A stretch of 25,033 nucleotides of DNA from DATCTV01 sp964400685 (lineage in GTDB: Bacteria; Desulfobacterota; Desulfomonilia; UBA1062): contig CAYNVT010000053.1 of the NCBI GenBank assembly GCA_964400685.1, forward strand, positions 1-25,033. The letters run 5' to 3'. This document shows, piece after piece, positions 9,525-16,605 of the stretch (the stretch's first letter is position 1; every line of letters starts with the position of its first letter). Position numbers and translations under genes: made by a program. Under the pieces are notes generated by a model that worked only from the letters and a program-made list of their open reading frames with translations, was not told where the DNA came from and did no database searches.

Positions 9525-10061
9525 ATGAATCACAAAAATGACAAATTTTTAGAAGAATTAGAAGAAGCAATCAAGCAGTGGGAAGAATCCATCAAATGGA
9601 TTGCAATGGGGTGGGATTGTATTGAGGAGTACACACATGATCTAAGTTTTCGCGAAGGCCTTGATGAAACAATATTAGAATTGCCATTGAACAATACAAT
9701 TCCGGATCTATTGCTTCTAAGAATCACTGCGGCCGATAATCTGTTTCGCGAGGTTACTGTTGCCTCGCGTTTATGCGTCTGGCATTGTGATCCACAGTAT
9801 CGATATTATTCGGATGATCAGATTGAGCTAACATTTAAACATTATGATGAGAAGACTTACTGGTACTACTATCGCTGGCAACCGGATTGTCCATATGCAT
9901 GGAAGGAAAATGACGGGATAAGTTTTCAAAGAAAAGGATATGGTCTTGATTTTGAAAAGATGACTGTATCTGAGCTTAAAGATGCTGTCAGACGCAATGT
10001 GGCACAAATGGAAGAAGAATTGAGAAAGCTGAAATCCCGAATTAAGAGGAGAACGATATGA
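9525..10061 (+). CDS. Orphan tryptophan/tyrosine-rich protein, unknown function
   Basis: This 178-residue soluble protein has no recognised family. It starts with an acidic helix (EELEEAIKQWEESIKWIAMGWDCIEEY), has a middle rich in aromatics (WHCDPQYRYYSDDQIELTF, KTYWYYYRWQPDCPYAW), and ends in a basic coiled-coil-like helix (VSELKDAVRRNVAQMEEELRKLKSRIKRR). No signal peptide or membrane segment is seen. It is clearly more AT-rich than clpB and the genes to the right, which suggests recent acquisition. Its stop overlaps the next gene's ATG by 4 bases (ATGA at 10058-10061), so the two are probably co-translated and may act together. The start follows a weak GGG-containing site. Confidence 0.75.
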   Translation: MNHKNDKFLEELEEAIKQWEESIKWIAMGWDCIEEYTHDLSFREGLDETILELPLNNTIPDLLLLRITAADNLFREVTVASRLCVWHCDPQYRYYSDDQIELTFKHYDEKTYWYYYRWQPDCPYAWKENDGISFQRKGYGLDFEKMTVSELKDAVRRNVAQMEEELRKLKSRIKRRTI

Positions 10062-10468
10062 GATATGCCGGTTTGGCCTTGGCTCTTTTCATCTGTGTGA
10101 TCATGTCTGCTGGATGCGGCGGACATGGGAAAAAGCCGGAGATAAAGGATGTTTACCCGCTCATAGAGGAATATCTCACAGCCCAGAAGGCAAAAACCTG
10201 CAGCGGCGACGTCACTATCGACAGCTTGAGGGTAAACAGGGTGGGCGATTTTTCAAAAGAGTTCGGAGGCTGGCCGGTCTATTCCGATTTCGAGGTGACC
10301 TGCCATTCCGATTCGATCACCACTACATGGAAAAGCACAGACGACGGCGAGACAATGACCGCTCTCATCAGGCAGAACGCATCGGGTAAATATGAATGCT
10401 TCATTCCGGAAATGTTTCAGCAGGCCCAGGACATGATTAACAATATGGATTTCAACAAAAAGCCATGA
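10058..10468 (+). CDS. Small lipoprotein, unknown function
   Basis: This is a 136-residue lipoprotein precursor. Residues 1-20 form a signal peptide ending in the lipobox MSAGC, with the lipidated Cys at about 20, followed by GG, so no Asp+2 retention signal is present and outer-membrane placement is possible. The mature part (VYPLIEEYLTAQKAKTCSGDVTIDSLRVNRVGDFSKEFGGWPVYSDFEVTC...) resembles small NTF2-like or beta-rich lipoprotein domains with a few cysteines, but no family is named. The ATG overlaps the stop of the upstream gene by 4 bases. Base composition returns to the GC-richer background, unlike its partner gene. Confidence 0.8.
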   Translation: MRYAGLALALFICVIMSAGCGGHGKKPEIKDVYPLIEEYLTAQKAKTCSGDVTIDSLRVNRVGDFSKEFGGWPVYSDFEVTCHSDSITTTWKSTDDGETMTALIRQNASGKYECFIPEMFQQAQDMINNMDFNKKP

Positions 10469-10491
10469 GGCTCAAGAATATACATTAAGAA

Positions 10492-10635
10492 TCAGCTTTC
10501 CGGCTCGCTGCGCTTCTTGTGCTTTACCTTGCGCGGCAGCTTTCCCTTCTCCGGTTCTATTGCCCCGGCCTTGCGGAAATGGGCGTCCACGGCCAGCAGA
10601 TTGCGCGCCTTAGGTTTTTTTATACGGACAGACAT
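10492..10635 (-). CDS. Small basic protein, 47 residues
   Basis: The protein reads MSVRIKKPKARNLLAVDAHF, then FRKAGAIEPEKGKLPRKVK, then HKKRSEPES. It is strongly basic, with Lys/Arg clusters at both ends and a KPKARN motif near the start. Similar short Lys/Arg-rich proteins with KKPKARNP...F.KAG patterns occur in many proteobacteria and are annotated only as hypothetical; nucleic-acid binding is plausible but not shown. It lies 32 bases downstream of the alpha/beta hydrolase on the same strand. GC-rich codon use and high charge argue that it is real. A weak AGGCTG lies just upstream of the ATG. Confidence 0.65.
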   Translation of the reverse strand: MSVRIKKPKARNLLAVDAHFRKAGAIEPEKGKLPRKVKHKKRSEPES

Positions 10636-10667
10636 GGCAGCCTATATTGTTCAATAATTTATTGCAG

Positions 10668-11414
10668 TCAAGCCCTGCATGAATTTATGAACTCCCTGAT
10701 TTTCTCTTTGTATTCTCCGGCGTGTGGGGATGATATCGAGCCGATATGCGAGACCCCTTCTATCAGCATCAGCTCTTTAGGCGGCGCCGCTACCTCGAAC
10801 ATCTTTTCGGAATGCGAAAACGGCACTACCTCATCAGAAGTTCCGTGTATGAAGAGCTTGGGCACGCTGCTCAATGGAAGCGTAACAAGGGCGGATATAT
10901 CTGGCACATCGCATGCGTACATGGGGTAGCCCTCCATGAAAAGGGCACGGAATGAATGAAGGGCGCAGTCGAATACGGCGCCTTTCAGCGCCGGGATTTG
11001 AGGCAGAACCCGGCCCAGAGTGAATCCGCCCATGGACTGACCGAACCCGAAAATGTCAGTCCCGAATATCTGCGGGTTTGAGAATATATGGCCGAACACA
11101 TTGAGCGCATCCTCCTGTATGCCCGCGAGACTCGGGGCACCCGGCGACCTGCCGTAGCCCCTGTAGTCAAAGGTCACAAGGTTAAGGCCCATTTCCAGAA
11201 AAAAGAGCGAGCCGAGCGCATGCGATGTCATGTTCTCGGCATTGCCGTGAAGGTGCACGACGGTTGCAGGCGCCCCGGATAATTTTTCGGGGTGAATAAG
11301 CCAGCAGTGTATGACTTCATCAATAAAGAACTCATCGGTCTTCAGGCCGTCCTGCGACGGGTGGTAGTAAGGAAAAGGGTCGGGATAAAAACAGTTGCTC
11401 TCTGTAATAGTCAT
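10668..11414 (-). CDS. Alpha/beta hydrolase, S33/BAAT-like
   Basis: This is a 248-residue alpha/beta hydrolase of the serine aminopeptidase S33-like type. The oxyanion-hole motif HLHGNAEN is at about 54-61, FDYRGYGRS at 82-90, and the nucleophile elbow GFGQSMGG gives Ser127. Asp194 (HGTSDEVVPF) and His223 (GVSHIG) complete the triad. There is no signal peptide, so it is cytoplasmic. Substrates in this group range from esters to acylglycerols and peptides, and none can be assigned. The start ATG at 11414 lacks a strong ribosome-binding site, but there is no better in-frame choice. It is divergent from the HSL-type esterase at 11544 and may share that intergenic region for promoters. Confidence 0.9.
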   Translation of the reverse strand: MTITESNCFYPDPFPYYHPSQDGLKTDEFFIDEVIHCWLIHPEKLSGAPATVVHLHGNAENMTSHALGSLFFLEMGLNLVTFDYRGYGRSPGAPSLAGIQEDALNVFGHIFSNPQIFGTDIFGFGQSMGGFTLGRVLPQIPALKGAVFDCALHSFRALFMEGYPMYACDVPDISALVTLPLSSVPKLFIHGTSDEVVPFSHSEKMFEVAAPPKELMLIEGVSHIGSISSPHAGEYKEKIREFINSCRA

Positions 11415-11543
11415 AACACAATATTACAGCCTTTTGCGGTCCATCTGCAAGGCCGTAAAGCTATCTTGTCTTGACAGGCTTCAATAATGACGGTCAATGT
11501 GGGGTATTGTTCGTTGATTTAATCAGATATCGCGGAGTCCGTT

Positions 11544-12440
11544 ATGAGAGATGCAATAGCTGAAAAGGTTTTCAGGGACATCATCAGACATGTTCCCCTT
11601 GCAGGCAAAAACGCTAAGGAACTAAGGGTCAGCTTTGAAAGGCTGTGCATGGAGTATGATTCAGGCCTGGAGCTTGTACAAGAGAAAGTAAGGATCAAGA
11701 ATTTCGACGCATACTGGGTGTATCCTCCGGGAACACCTGAGGGCCCTGTCATATTATTTTTCCACGGAGGGGCCTTCATTGTCGGTTCGACCATGGATCA
11801 TATTGAAGTGATCGGGAGGCTTTCAAGGGTTTCCGGCATGCGTGTACTGAGTGTCGACTACAGGCTTGCCCCTGATCATGCGTACCCTCTTCCCGGTATT
11901 GACTGCCTTGACGCCTGTATGTGGCTCATTGAGAAGGGAATAAGCCCTGATAAAATATGCCTGGCTGGAGATTCCGCCGGCGGCACGCTTGTTCTGAATA
12001 CGCTCATAAGCCTCAGGGACAAGGGAGAAAAAACACCTGCCTGCGCATACTGCATGTCTCCGGCAACGGATATGAGCTGCAGCTGTGATTCTATTCAGAG
12101 GAACCTCCAGACAGACTGGCTTACACGGGATACCTTCGCTGGAATCAGGATTCTTTATCTTGCAGGAGCAGATCCCGGTCATCCCGGTGTCTCTCCCATC
12201 CATGCCGACCTGAAAGGGCTTCCCCCTCTTCTTATTCAGGCGGGTACTGCCGAGATGCTGCTCGATGATTCTGTCAAATTTGCAGACAAAGCTGAAAAAG
12301 CAGGTGTTGATGTGAGACTGGAGCTTCTGGACGGGATGTTTCACTGCCCTCAGCTGTTTGCATCAAAACTGCCTCAGGGGCAGGATGCCCTTAAAAGAGC
12401 CGGGCGATTCATAAGCCAGGTAATTCATCAAGCGAAGTAA
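11544..12440 (+). CDS. HSL-family esterase/lipase
   Basis: This is a 298-residue esterase of the hormone-sensitive-lipase (family IV) group, which hydrolyses short- to medium-chain acyl esters. The HGGAF oxyanion motif is at 74-78, GDSAGG carries the nucleophile Ser144, an acidic residue lies in TAEMLLDD (237-242), and His267 is in DGMFHCPQ. The motif VDYRLAPDHAYPLPG is typical of the family. No signal peptide is seen, so it is cytosolic. The acidic triad position falls on Glu237 if aligned with the usual D-x-L-R-D motif, which is common in one branch of the family. CGGAG lies just upstream of the ATG. Confidence 0.92.
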   Translation: MRDAIAEKVFRDIIRHVPLAGKNAKELRVSFERLCMEYDSGLELVQEKVRIKNFDAYWVYPPGTPEGPVILFFHGGAFIVGSTMDHIEVIGRLSRVSGMRVLSVDYRLAPDHAYPLPGIDCLDACMWLIEKGISPDKICLAGDSAGGTLVLNTLISLRDKGEKTPACAYCMSPATDMSCSCDSIQRNLQTDWLTRDTFAGIRILYLAGADPGHPGVSPIHADLKGLPPLLIQAGTAEMLLDDSVKFADKAEKAGVDVRLELLDGMFHCPQLFASKLPQGQDALKRAGRFISQVIHQAK

Positions 12441-12461
12441 ACCGTAGTGCACCTGTCCAGG

Positions 12462-12860
12462 TTATATAAAACTGATATCCTGTGTGGCTGCCGTGATTAC
12501 ATAGCAGCGTTCGTTATTTGAATCTGCATCCGCCGGAACTACGAAAAATCCTGAACGCTCGGGGTGATAGCCTACAGTAGTTCCTACTAGGACTTCGCCG
12601 TCCTTGAACACCACCTTTATCCTGCGGCCTACCGGAGGGTGCTTCGGGTCGAATTCATTCAATTTGACATGCTGTGGATTGCCGGCAAGGTCCTTTACGA
12701 AGAACACGGCTTTCATGTTCTTGATATTGATTTCGACCGGCTTCGTCCCGCTCGGGGTATTTGCTACACTGACGTGGAAGATATCCTTCCCCGGAAAGAA
12801 GTCGGTTGTCACGCCCTTTATCAATTGACCGTCAACCAGCCTGACTACGACTTTGTTCAT
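12462..12860 (-). CDS. DUF6982-like conserved protein
   Basis: This is a 132-residue soluble protein. Two similar beta-rich segments, MNKVVVRLVDGQLIKGVTTDFFPGKDIFHV and GRRIKVVFKDGEVLVGTTVGYHPERSGFFVVP, look like an internal duplication. The VRLxDGxxxKG...DF.P pattern is known to me from conserved hypothetical proteins of Geobacter-like Desulfobacterota (DUF6982), often near PilZ or chemotaxis genes. The function is unknown. The ATG is supported by AAGGAG 4 bases upstream. It lies downstream of the PilZ gene on the same strand but 188 bases away, so co-transcription is uncertain. Confidence 0.75.
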   Translation of the reverse strand: MNKVVVRLVDGQLIKGVTTDFFPGKDIFHVSVANTPSGTKPVEINIKNMKAVFFVKDLAGNPQHVKLNEFDPKHPPVGRRIKVVFKDGEVLVGTTVGYHPERSGFFVVPADADSNNERCYVITAATQDISFI

Positions 12861-13048
12861 TGTCTCCTTCCCTGTAAAAAAACCTGAACATAGTTCCTTG
12901 TGCTCTGATTTTTAAAAATATTATATAATTTATCGGCACTATAATGGTTAATCATTAGTGATATCATTACATAAATTAAATAGGCATTACTTTTTTAATA
13001 ATTGCTTTGAAATGAAACTGATTATTAATGATATCAGCCAGACTGTCC
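12861..13048. other. AT-rich gap with an 11-bp inverted repeat
   Basis: TGATATCATTA (12959-12969) and TAATGATATCA (13026-13036) are perfect inverted copies 56 bases apart, each built on a GATATC palindrome. The second copy ends 12 bases before the PilZ stop codon. They could be paired operator sites for the downstream minus-strand gene or a long hairpin at the end of the PilZ transcript. Confidence 0.35.
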
Positions 13049-13885
13049 TCAGCGTTCAAATTCAAGCCGCCGTCTCAGGAGTTCTCTCTGTCTCTTGAAT
13101 ATATAGTGTACGATATCCTCTTTTGTTTCGGAATCGAGGTGCAGAAACCGGGCCACTATGGAGTGCTGCTCCTTACCTTCCACTGCAAGTGTTTTAACCC
13201 TTATGACCTCTGTAACCACCCTGATATATAAAAGCGGCGACATAGGCAGGGCCATATGAATCTCTATGATATCCATTACATCCAGCGGGGTCTGGGAAAT
13301 AAACCTTATTCCGGCTGCACTAATGTTGACCTCTTTCGGGGTCGACCGGATCAGATCCTTGAATTCTTCCGTGAGAAACATATAGATAAGAAGGTCCAGT
13401 TTTCTGTTCAGCTCCCAGATTTCATAACCAGTCTGAGCATCATGGCTGTATTGTATATCATCCGAGCCTGTCATTCCGTATCTGCCCTTGATGAATGAAT
13501 TTATTATAAGCTTCTCCGAATGGATCCTTGACATGGCGGACGATATTACGTCTTCGCTCTCATGGACATGTCCCAGCAGGTTCACCTTATAGAAAATCTT
13601 ATCATTGATTCTGACGTCTTCGCGACGTTCATCGGTAGGTTTTGCCTGGGTTTCAATGCTCAGCCTGATGCCCGTTTTTGTAGTTTCAATGACCTTTGCC
13701 AGAATCGAATCCCTGCCGTCCGATACCTTGATCAACTTGTCAGGTTCGATATTGATCGGGATACCGGGTTTGAATATGAAAATATCTTCACCGATGATAC
13801 TGCTTATCACGCCTTCGATATTCTGGCCTGTAGCGGTATGCGCCGATAATGGCATTCTTATATCCAGGAGCTTGTCAATGTTCAT
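13049..13885 (-). CDS. PilZ-domain c-di-GMP receptor
   Basis: This is a 278-residue protein with a YcgR-like N-terminal beta domain (about 8-80) and a C-terminal PilZ domain. Both c-di-GMP-binding motifs are intact: REDVR (RxxxR, 88-92) and NISAAG ([D/N]xSxxG, 187-192). They are separated by about 95 residues instead of the roughly 20-30 usual in PilZ domains. The insert (about 103-183) includes a helical stretch (ETGYEIWELNRKLDLLIYMFLTEEFKDLI-like) that may be a dimer or partner module. It would be a cytoplasmic effector of motility, adhesion or secretion, target unknown. The diguanylate cyclase at 22423 could supply its ligand. The ATG has no strong ribosome-binding site. Confidence 0.88.
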   Translation of the reverse strand: MNIDKLLDIRMPLSAHTATGQNIEGVISSIIGEDIFIFKPGIPINIEPDKLIKVSDGRDSILAKVIETTKTGIRLSIETQAKPTDERREDVRINDKIFYKVNLLGHVHESEDVISSAMSRIHSEKLIINSFIKGRYGMTGSDDIQYSHDAQTGYEIWELNRKLDLLIYMFLTEEFKDLIRSTPKEVNISAAGIRFISQTPLDVMDIIEIHMALPMSPLLYIRVVTEVIRVKTLAVEGKEQHSIVARFLHLDSETKEDIVHYIFKRQRELLRRRLEFER

Positions 13886-13948
13886 ATTAATTTTCTATCG
13901 GCAGGTGAACCTTCATATATTAACAAATTTTTCAAAACATTGTTTTTT

Positions 13949-13988
13949 TCCCTTTATTGTGCAAGGGATGATTCTTGTAATAAAGGGA
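13949..13988 (+). promoter_or_regulatory. Inverted repeat, candidate operator upstream of the Lrp gene
   Basis: TCCCTTTATT (13949-13958) and AATAAAGGGA (13979-13988) form a perfect 10-bp inverted repeat with an inner CAAG/CTTG pair, ending 38 bases before the Lrp-type start codon. Lrp/AsnC regulators commonly control their own gene and neighbours, so this is a plausible operator. It could equally be a hairpin in the leader RNA. Confidence 0.4.
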
Positions 13989-14026
13989 TTCTTGCGCTAT
14001 TAAAAAGTTTTAAGGAGTAAATTGCC

Positions 14027-14479
14027 ATGAAAGAGAAGTTTGACGAGACCGACTGGCACATAATCGGACTGCTTGCCGCTGACGGCAGAACGACGGCAAA
14101 GACCATGTCAAAAAATCTGGGGCTTGCCGAGGCGACTATCAGAAATCGACTTACCAAGCTGGCCAAGTCCAACCAGGTGAGAGTTGCAGGTCTGATCAAT
14201 CCCGACTCTTTCGAAGACAAGGTCGTGGCGCTTATCGCCCTTGAAGTCAAGGAAGTGGCAAACCTCGATACGATCGGACAGCATATTTCCGAACTTCCGA
14301 GTGTTCAGAATGTGGTCATAGCCTCGGGACGCTATGACCTTATCGTCGAGGTTCTTGTCGATTCGAACAAGGGGATCATCAAATTTCTGGAAAACGAGCT
14401 TGCCAGGATAAAGGGAGTAGGAAAAACCGAGACATTCCTGATTCTGAAAAGCTTTAACAAATGGATTATCCCGGTTTAG
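14027..14479 (+). CDS. Lrp/AsnC-family regulator
   Basis: This is a 150-residue transcription factor of the feast/famine (Lrp/AsnC) family. The N-terminal winged helix-turn-helix (DETDWHIIGLLAADGRTTAKTMSKNLGLAEATIRNRLTKL, about 6-45) binds DNA. The C-terminal RAM domain (VVALIALEVKEV..., then VQNVVIASGRYDLIVEVLV, FLENELARIKGVGKTETFLILKSF) oligomerises and binds amino acids or related ligands. The start follows AAGGAG with 9 bases spacing. It is 37 bases ahead of the 2-oxoacid:ferredoxin oxidoreductase genes on the same strand and is very likely their local regulator, responding to an amino acid or 2-oxoacid. Confidence 0.93.
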   Translation: MKEKFDETDWHIIGLLAADGRTTAKTMSKNLGLAEATIRNRLTKLAKSNQVRVAGLINPDSFEDKVVALIALEVKEVANLDTIGQHISELPSVQNVVIASGRYDLIVEVLVDSNKGIIKFLENELARIKGVGKTETFLILKSFNKWIIPV

Positions 14480-14516
14480 ACAGGTTTTTTCAAATACTAC
14501 ATACAAAGGTGCATTC

Positions 14517-15077
14517 ATGAATAAGGAATTTATCGGAATCCGCTGGCACGGCAGAGGCGGACAGGGTGCGATTACGGCGGCAAAGATCGTTGCCGGCGCT
14601 GCCTTTGCCTCTGGTTATTCGGGTGTTGTAATGGCTCCCACATTTGGTACCGAGCGCAGAGGCGCCCCCGTACTGACATCTCTGAAGATATCCAGGGAAA
14701 AGATTTATGACCTGTCTCCCATTGAGACACCTGATATAGTGGTTGTCCTTGACCATCTGCTCCTTAATGAAGCGGATGTCACAAGCGGACTGAAGACGGG
14801 TGGGATTATTGTACTGAACACTCCCAAGCCCCTGGACTCATATTCTTTTGAGGGTTTCAAACTTGCTACAGCCGACATCACGGCCATTTCGGTCGAGGCG
14901 GGCCTTCCGCACGGAATGGTGAACACGGGGATAATCGGCTCTCTTGAAAAGGCGGCATCCCTTCTGGGCATGGATGTCCTTATTAAAGGAATCGAAGAGG
15001 AGTTCAGAACCAGAAAGCCCCAGAAAAACTCGCTGGCCGCAAAACTGGCCTACGAAAGAACGGTTGTGGGAGGCTAA
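14517..15077 (+). CDS. porG: 2-oxoacid:ferredoxin oxidoreductase, gamma subunit
   Basis: The gamma subunit (186 residues) of the pyruvate/2-ketoacid ferredoxin oxidoreductase family helps shape the CoA-binding part of the enzyme. The hallmark HGRGGQGAITAAKI is at residues 11-24, followed by SGVVMAPTFGTERRGAPVLTSLKIS and DIVVVLDHLLL, and LPHGMVNTGIIGSLEKAA. The complex oxidatively decarboxylates a 2-oxoacid to acyl-CoA and CO2 and reduces ferredoxin, or runs in reverse. The order gamma-delta-alpha-beta is the classic split-subunit arrangement. It lies directly after the Lrp-type gene and one base before the delta start. Whether the main substrate is pyruvate, 2-oxobutyrate or a branched-chain 2-oxoacid cannot be read from sequence by eye, so the por symbol is provisional. 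Confidence 0.92.
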   Translation: MNKEFIGIRWHGRGGQGAITAAKIVAGAAFASGYSGVVMAPTFGTERRGAPVLTSLKISREKIYDLSPIETPDIVVVLDHLLLNEADVTSGLKTGGIIVLNTPKPLDSYSFEGFKLATADITAISVEAGLPHGMVNTGIIGSLEKAASLLGMDVLIKGIEEEFRTRKPQKNSLAAKLAYERTVVGG

Positions 15078-15078
15078 A

Positions 15079-15390
15079 ATGGGGACCAGGAATTACAGAA
15101 GAAAGACTTCTCACAGTGAAAGCGGACCCGGAGACGGAGGAAGGACAGGCTCATGGAGAGTAACCAGACCTGTCCTTAACAGAAACGTATGCATCCCCTG
15201 CAAAAGAAACGCGGAGGCCTGCTTCATATGCTGGCTCTTTTGCCCGGACGTGGTGATTTCAAGGACCATCCCGCCCACCATTGACCTGGAGTATTGCAAG
15301 GGCTGTGGAATATGCGCCGAAGAATGTCCGACAAAAGCTATAACAATGGTTGATGAGTCGGAATTTACCGGCGAAAAGGACAAGGGGTAG
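15079..15390 (+). CDS. porD: 2-oxoacid:ferredoxin oxidoreductase, delta (ferredoxin) subunit
   Basis: This 103-residue iron-sulfur subunit carries two [4Fe-4S] clusters and passes electrons to external ferredoxin. The start at 15079 is chosen for GGGAGG just upstream and for its position one base after the gamma stop. A 30-residue polar N-terminal tail precedes the SWRVTRPVL motif typical of PorD. Cluster 2 is standard: C73-x2-C76-x2-C79-x3-C83-P. Cluster 1 is unusual: C38-x2-C41, then C48-x2-C51-x3-C55-P. That gives five cysteines, with an extra spacing of six residues between C41 and C48 where the canonical motif is CxxCxxCxxxCP. Which of C38 or C41 serves as the fourth ligand is unclear. 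Confidence 0.9.
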   Translation: MGTRNYRRKTSHSESGPGDGGRTGSWRVTRPVLNRNVCIPCKRNAEACFICWLFCPDVVISRTIPPTIDLEYCKGCGICAEECPTKAITMVDESEFTGEKDKG

Positions 15391-15395
15391 ACGCC

Positions 15396-16595
15396 ATGCA
15401 TATCATTGAAAACGGAAACGTTGCTGCAGCACTCGGCGTCAGGCTCTGCGGGGCGAACGTAATTGCTGCATATCCGATTACTCCTCAGACTCCTGTTACC
15501 GAAAAGCTCTCGGAATGGGTGGAAGCAGGTGAAATGAAGGCCGAATACATCCCGGTCGAAAGCGAGCATTCGGCGCTTGCCGTCTGCATAGCCGCCTCAT
15601 CTGCCGGTGCCAGGTCTTTCACGGCGACAAGCGCAAACGGGCTTCTGTACATGCATGAGCAGGTGCAATGGGCGGCGGGCGCAAGGCTTCCGATTGTCAT
15701 GTGTGTCGTGAACCGTGCCGTAGGGGCACCATGGAATGTCTGGAACGACCAGCAGGATTCGATATCTCAGCGTGATACAGGCTGGATGCAGATATATGCC
15801 AGCGATCATCAGCAGATAATCGATACGGTCATCAAGGCCTATTATCTGGCGGAAAAAACGAGCATCCCTATCATGGTCTGCTATGACGGGTATATACTCT
15901 CGCATACCTACATGCCTTTCGAAGTGCCTGATGCGGATAAGGTCAAAGCATTCCTCCCGCCGTTCAAGCCGGACTATGCCCTTGATCCTAATGATCCGGC
16001 CAACCTGAACACGGTCACGCTTCCGGATGTCAGGTTGGATGTAAGAGGGGAACTGGCGCACGGATATATGGAGATAAGGTACCTGCTGCAGGAAGAATTG
16101 CGGGGAGCCTTGGCCGTGGCGGCTGAGACGGAGATCCGGTTTGCCGAAATCTTCGGCAGGGGAGGCGACCCCTATATAGAGCCTTATCTCTGCGATGATG
16201 CCGAGTATGTGGCCGTAGGACTGGGTTCCGTCACATATCAACTCAGGGTGGCTGTTGACGCCTTGAGGGCCGAAGGCATAAAGGTGGGAGTCATGGGTGT
16301 GAAATTCTACAGGCCATTCCCTGACGAGGCCATAGCAAATGCATTAAAGGGCAGGAAAGGCGTTATCGTATATGAGAAGGCTCTCAGCTACGGTTATGAA
16401 GGCGCGCTTGCATCAGATCTGAAATCCGCCCTTTATGACAACCTTGCCGGGACAGGTTACCTGCCATATGTCCAGAACTATATCCTCGGCATCGGCGGAC
16501 GAGATATAAAGACCCATGATCTTACGGAAACGCTGAGGGCTGCAACGAAAGGCAGAGTTTCAAAAGAGCCGGTATGGATCGGGCTCAAGCTATAG
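15396..16595 (+). CDS. porA: 2-oxoacid:ferredoxin oxidoreductase, alpha subunit
   Basis: The alpha subunit (399 residues) carries the pyrimidine-binding domain for thiamine diphosphate and part of the CoA site. The signature AAYPITPQTP is at about 24-33, followed by EYIPVESEHSALAVCIAASSAGARSFTATSANGLLYMHE, the substrate-side motif found in PorA and VorA proteins. The stretch VNRAVGAPWNVWNDQQDSISQRDTGWMQ is also conserved. The C-terminal domain (YVAVGLGSVTYQLRVAVDALRAEGIKVGVMGVKFYRPFPDEAI) is the transketolase-C-like fold. It is 5 bases after delta, with AAGGGG as ribosome-binding site, so tight co-translation is expected. Length is normal for the family. Confidence 0.94.
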   Translation: MHIIENGNVAAALGVRLCGANVIAAYPITPQTPVTEKLSEWVEAGEMKAEYIPVESEHSALAVCIAASSAGARSFTATSANGLLYMHEQVQWAAGARLPIVMCVVNRAVGAPWNVWNDQQDSISQRDTGWMQIYASDHQQIIDTVIKAYYLAEKTSIPIMVCYDGYILSHTYMPFEVPDADKVKAFLPPFKPDYALDPNDPANLNTVTLPDVRLDVRGELAHGYMEIRYLLQEELRGALAVAAETEIRFAEIFGRGGDPYIEPYLCDDAEYVAVGLGSVTYQLRVAVDALRAEGIKVGVMGVKFYRPFPDEAIANALKGRKGVIVYEKALSYGYEGALASDLKSALYDNLAGTGYLPYVQNYILGIGGRDIKTHDLTETLRAATKGRVSKEPVWIGLKL

Positions 16596-16605
16596 GAGAT
16601 TTCAC

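Noticed and set aside
14074..14102. TGGCAC string in the Lrp gene as a sigma-54 promoter
   Set aside because: The required GC of the -12 element is not at the correct distance, and the site is inside a coding region.
15597..16241. Minus-strand frame opposite the alpha subunit gene
   Set aside because: Shadow of porA; composition and lack of start signals argue against a gene.
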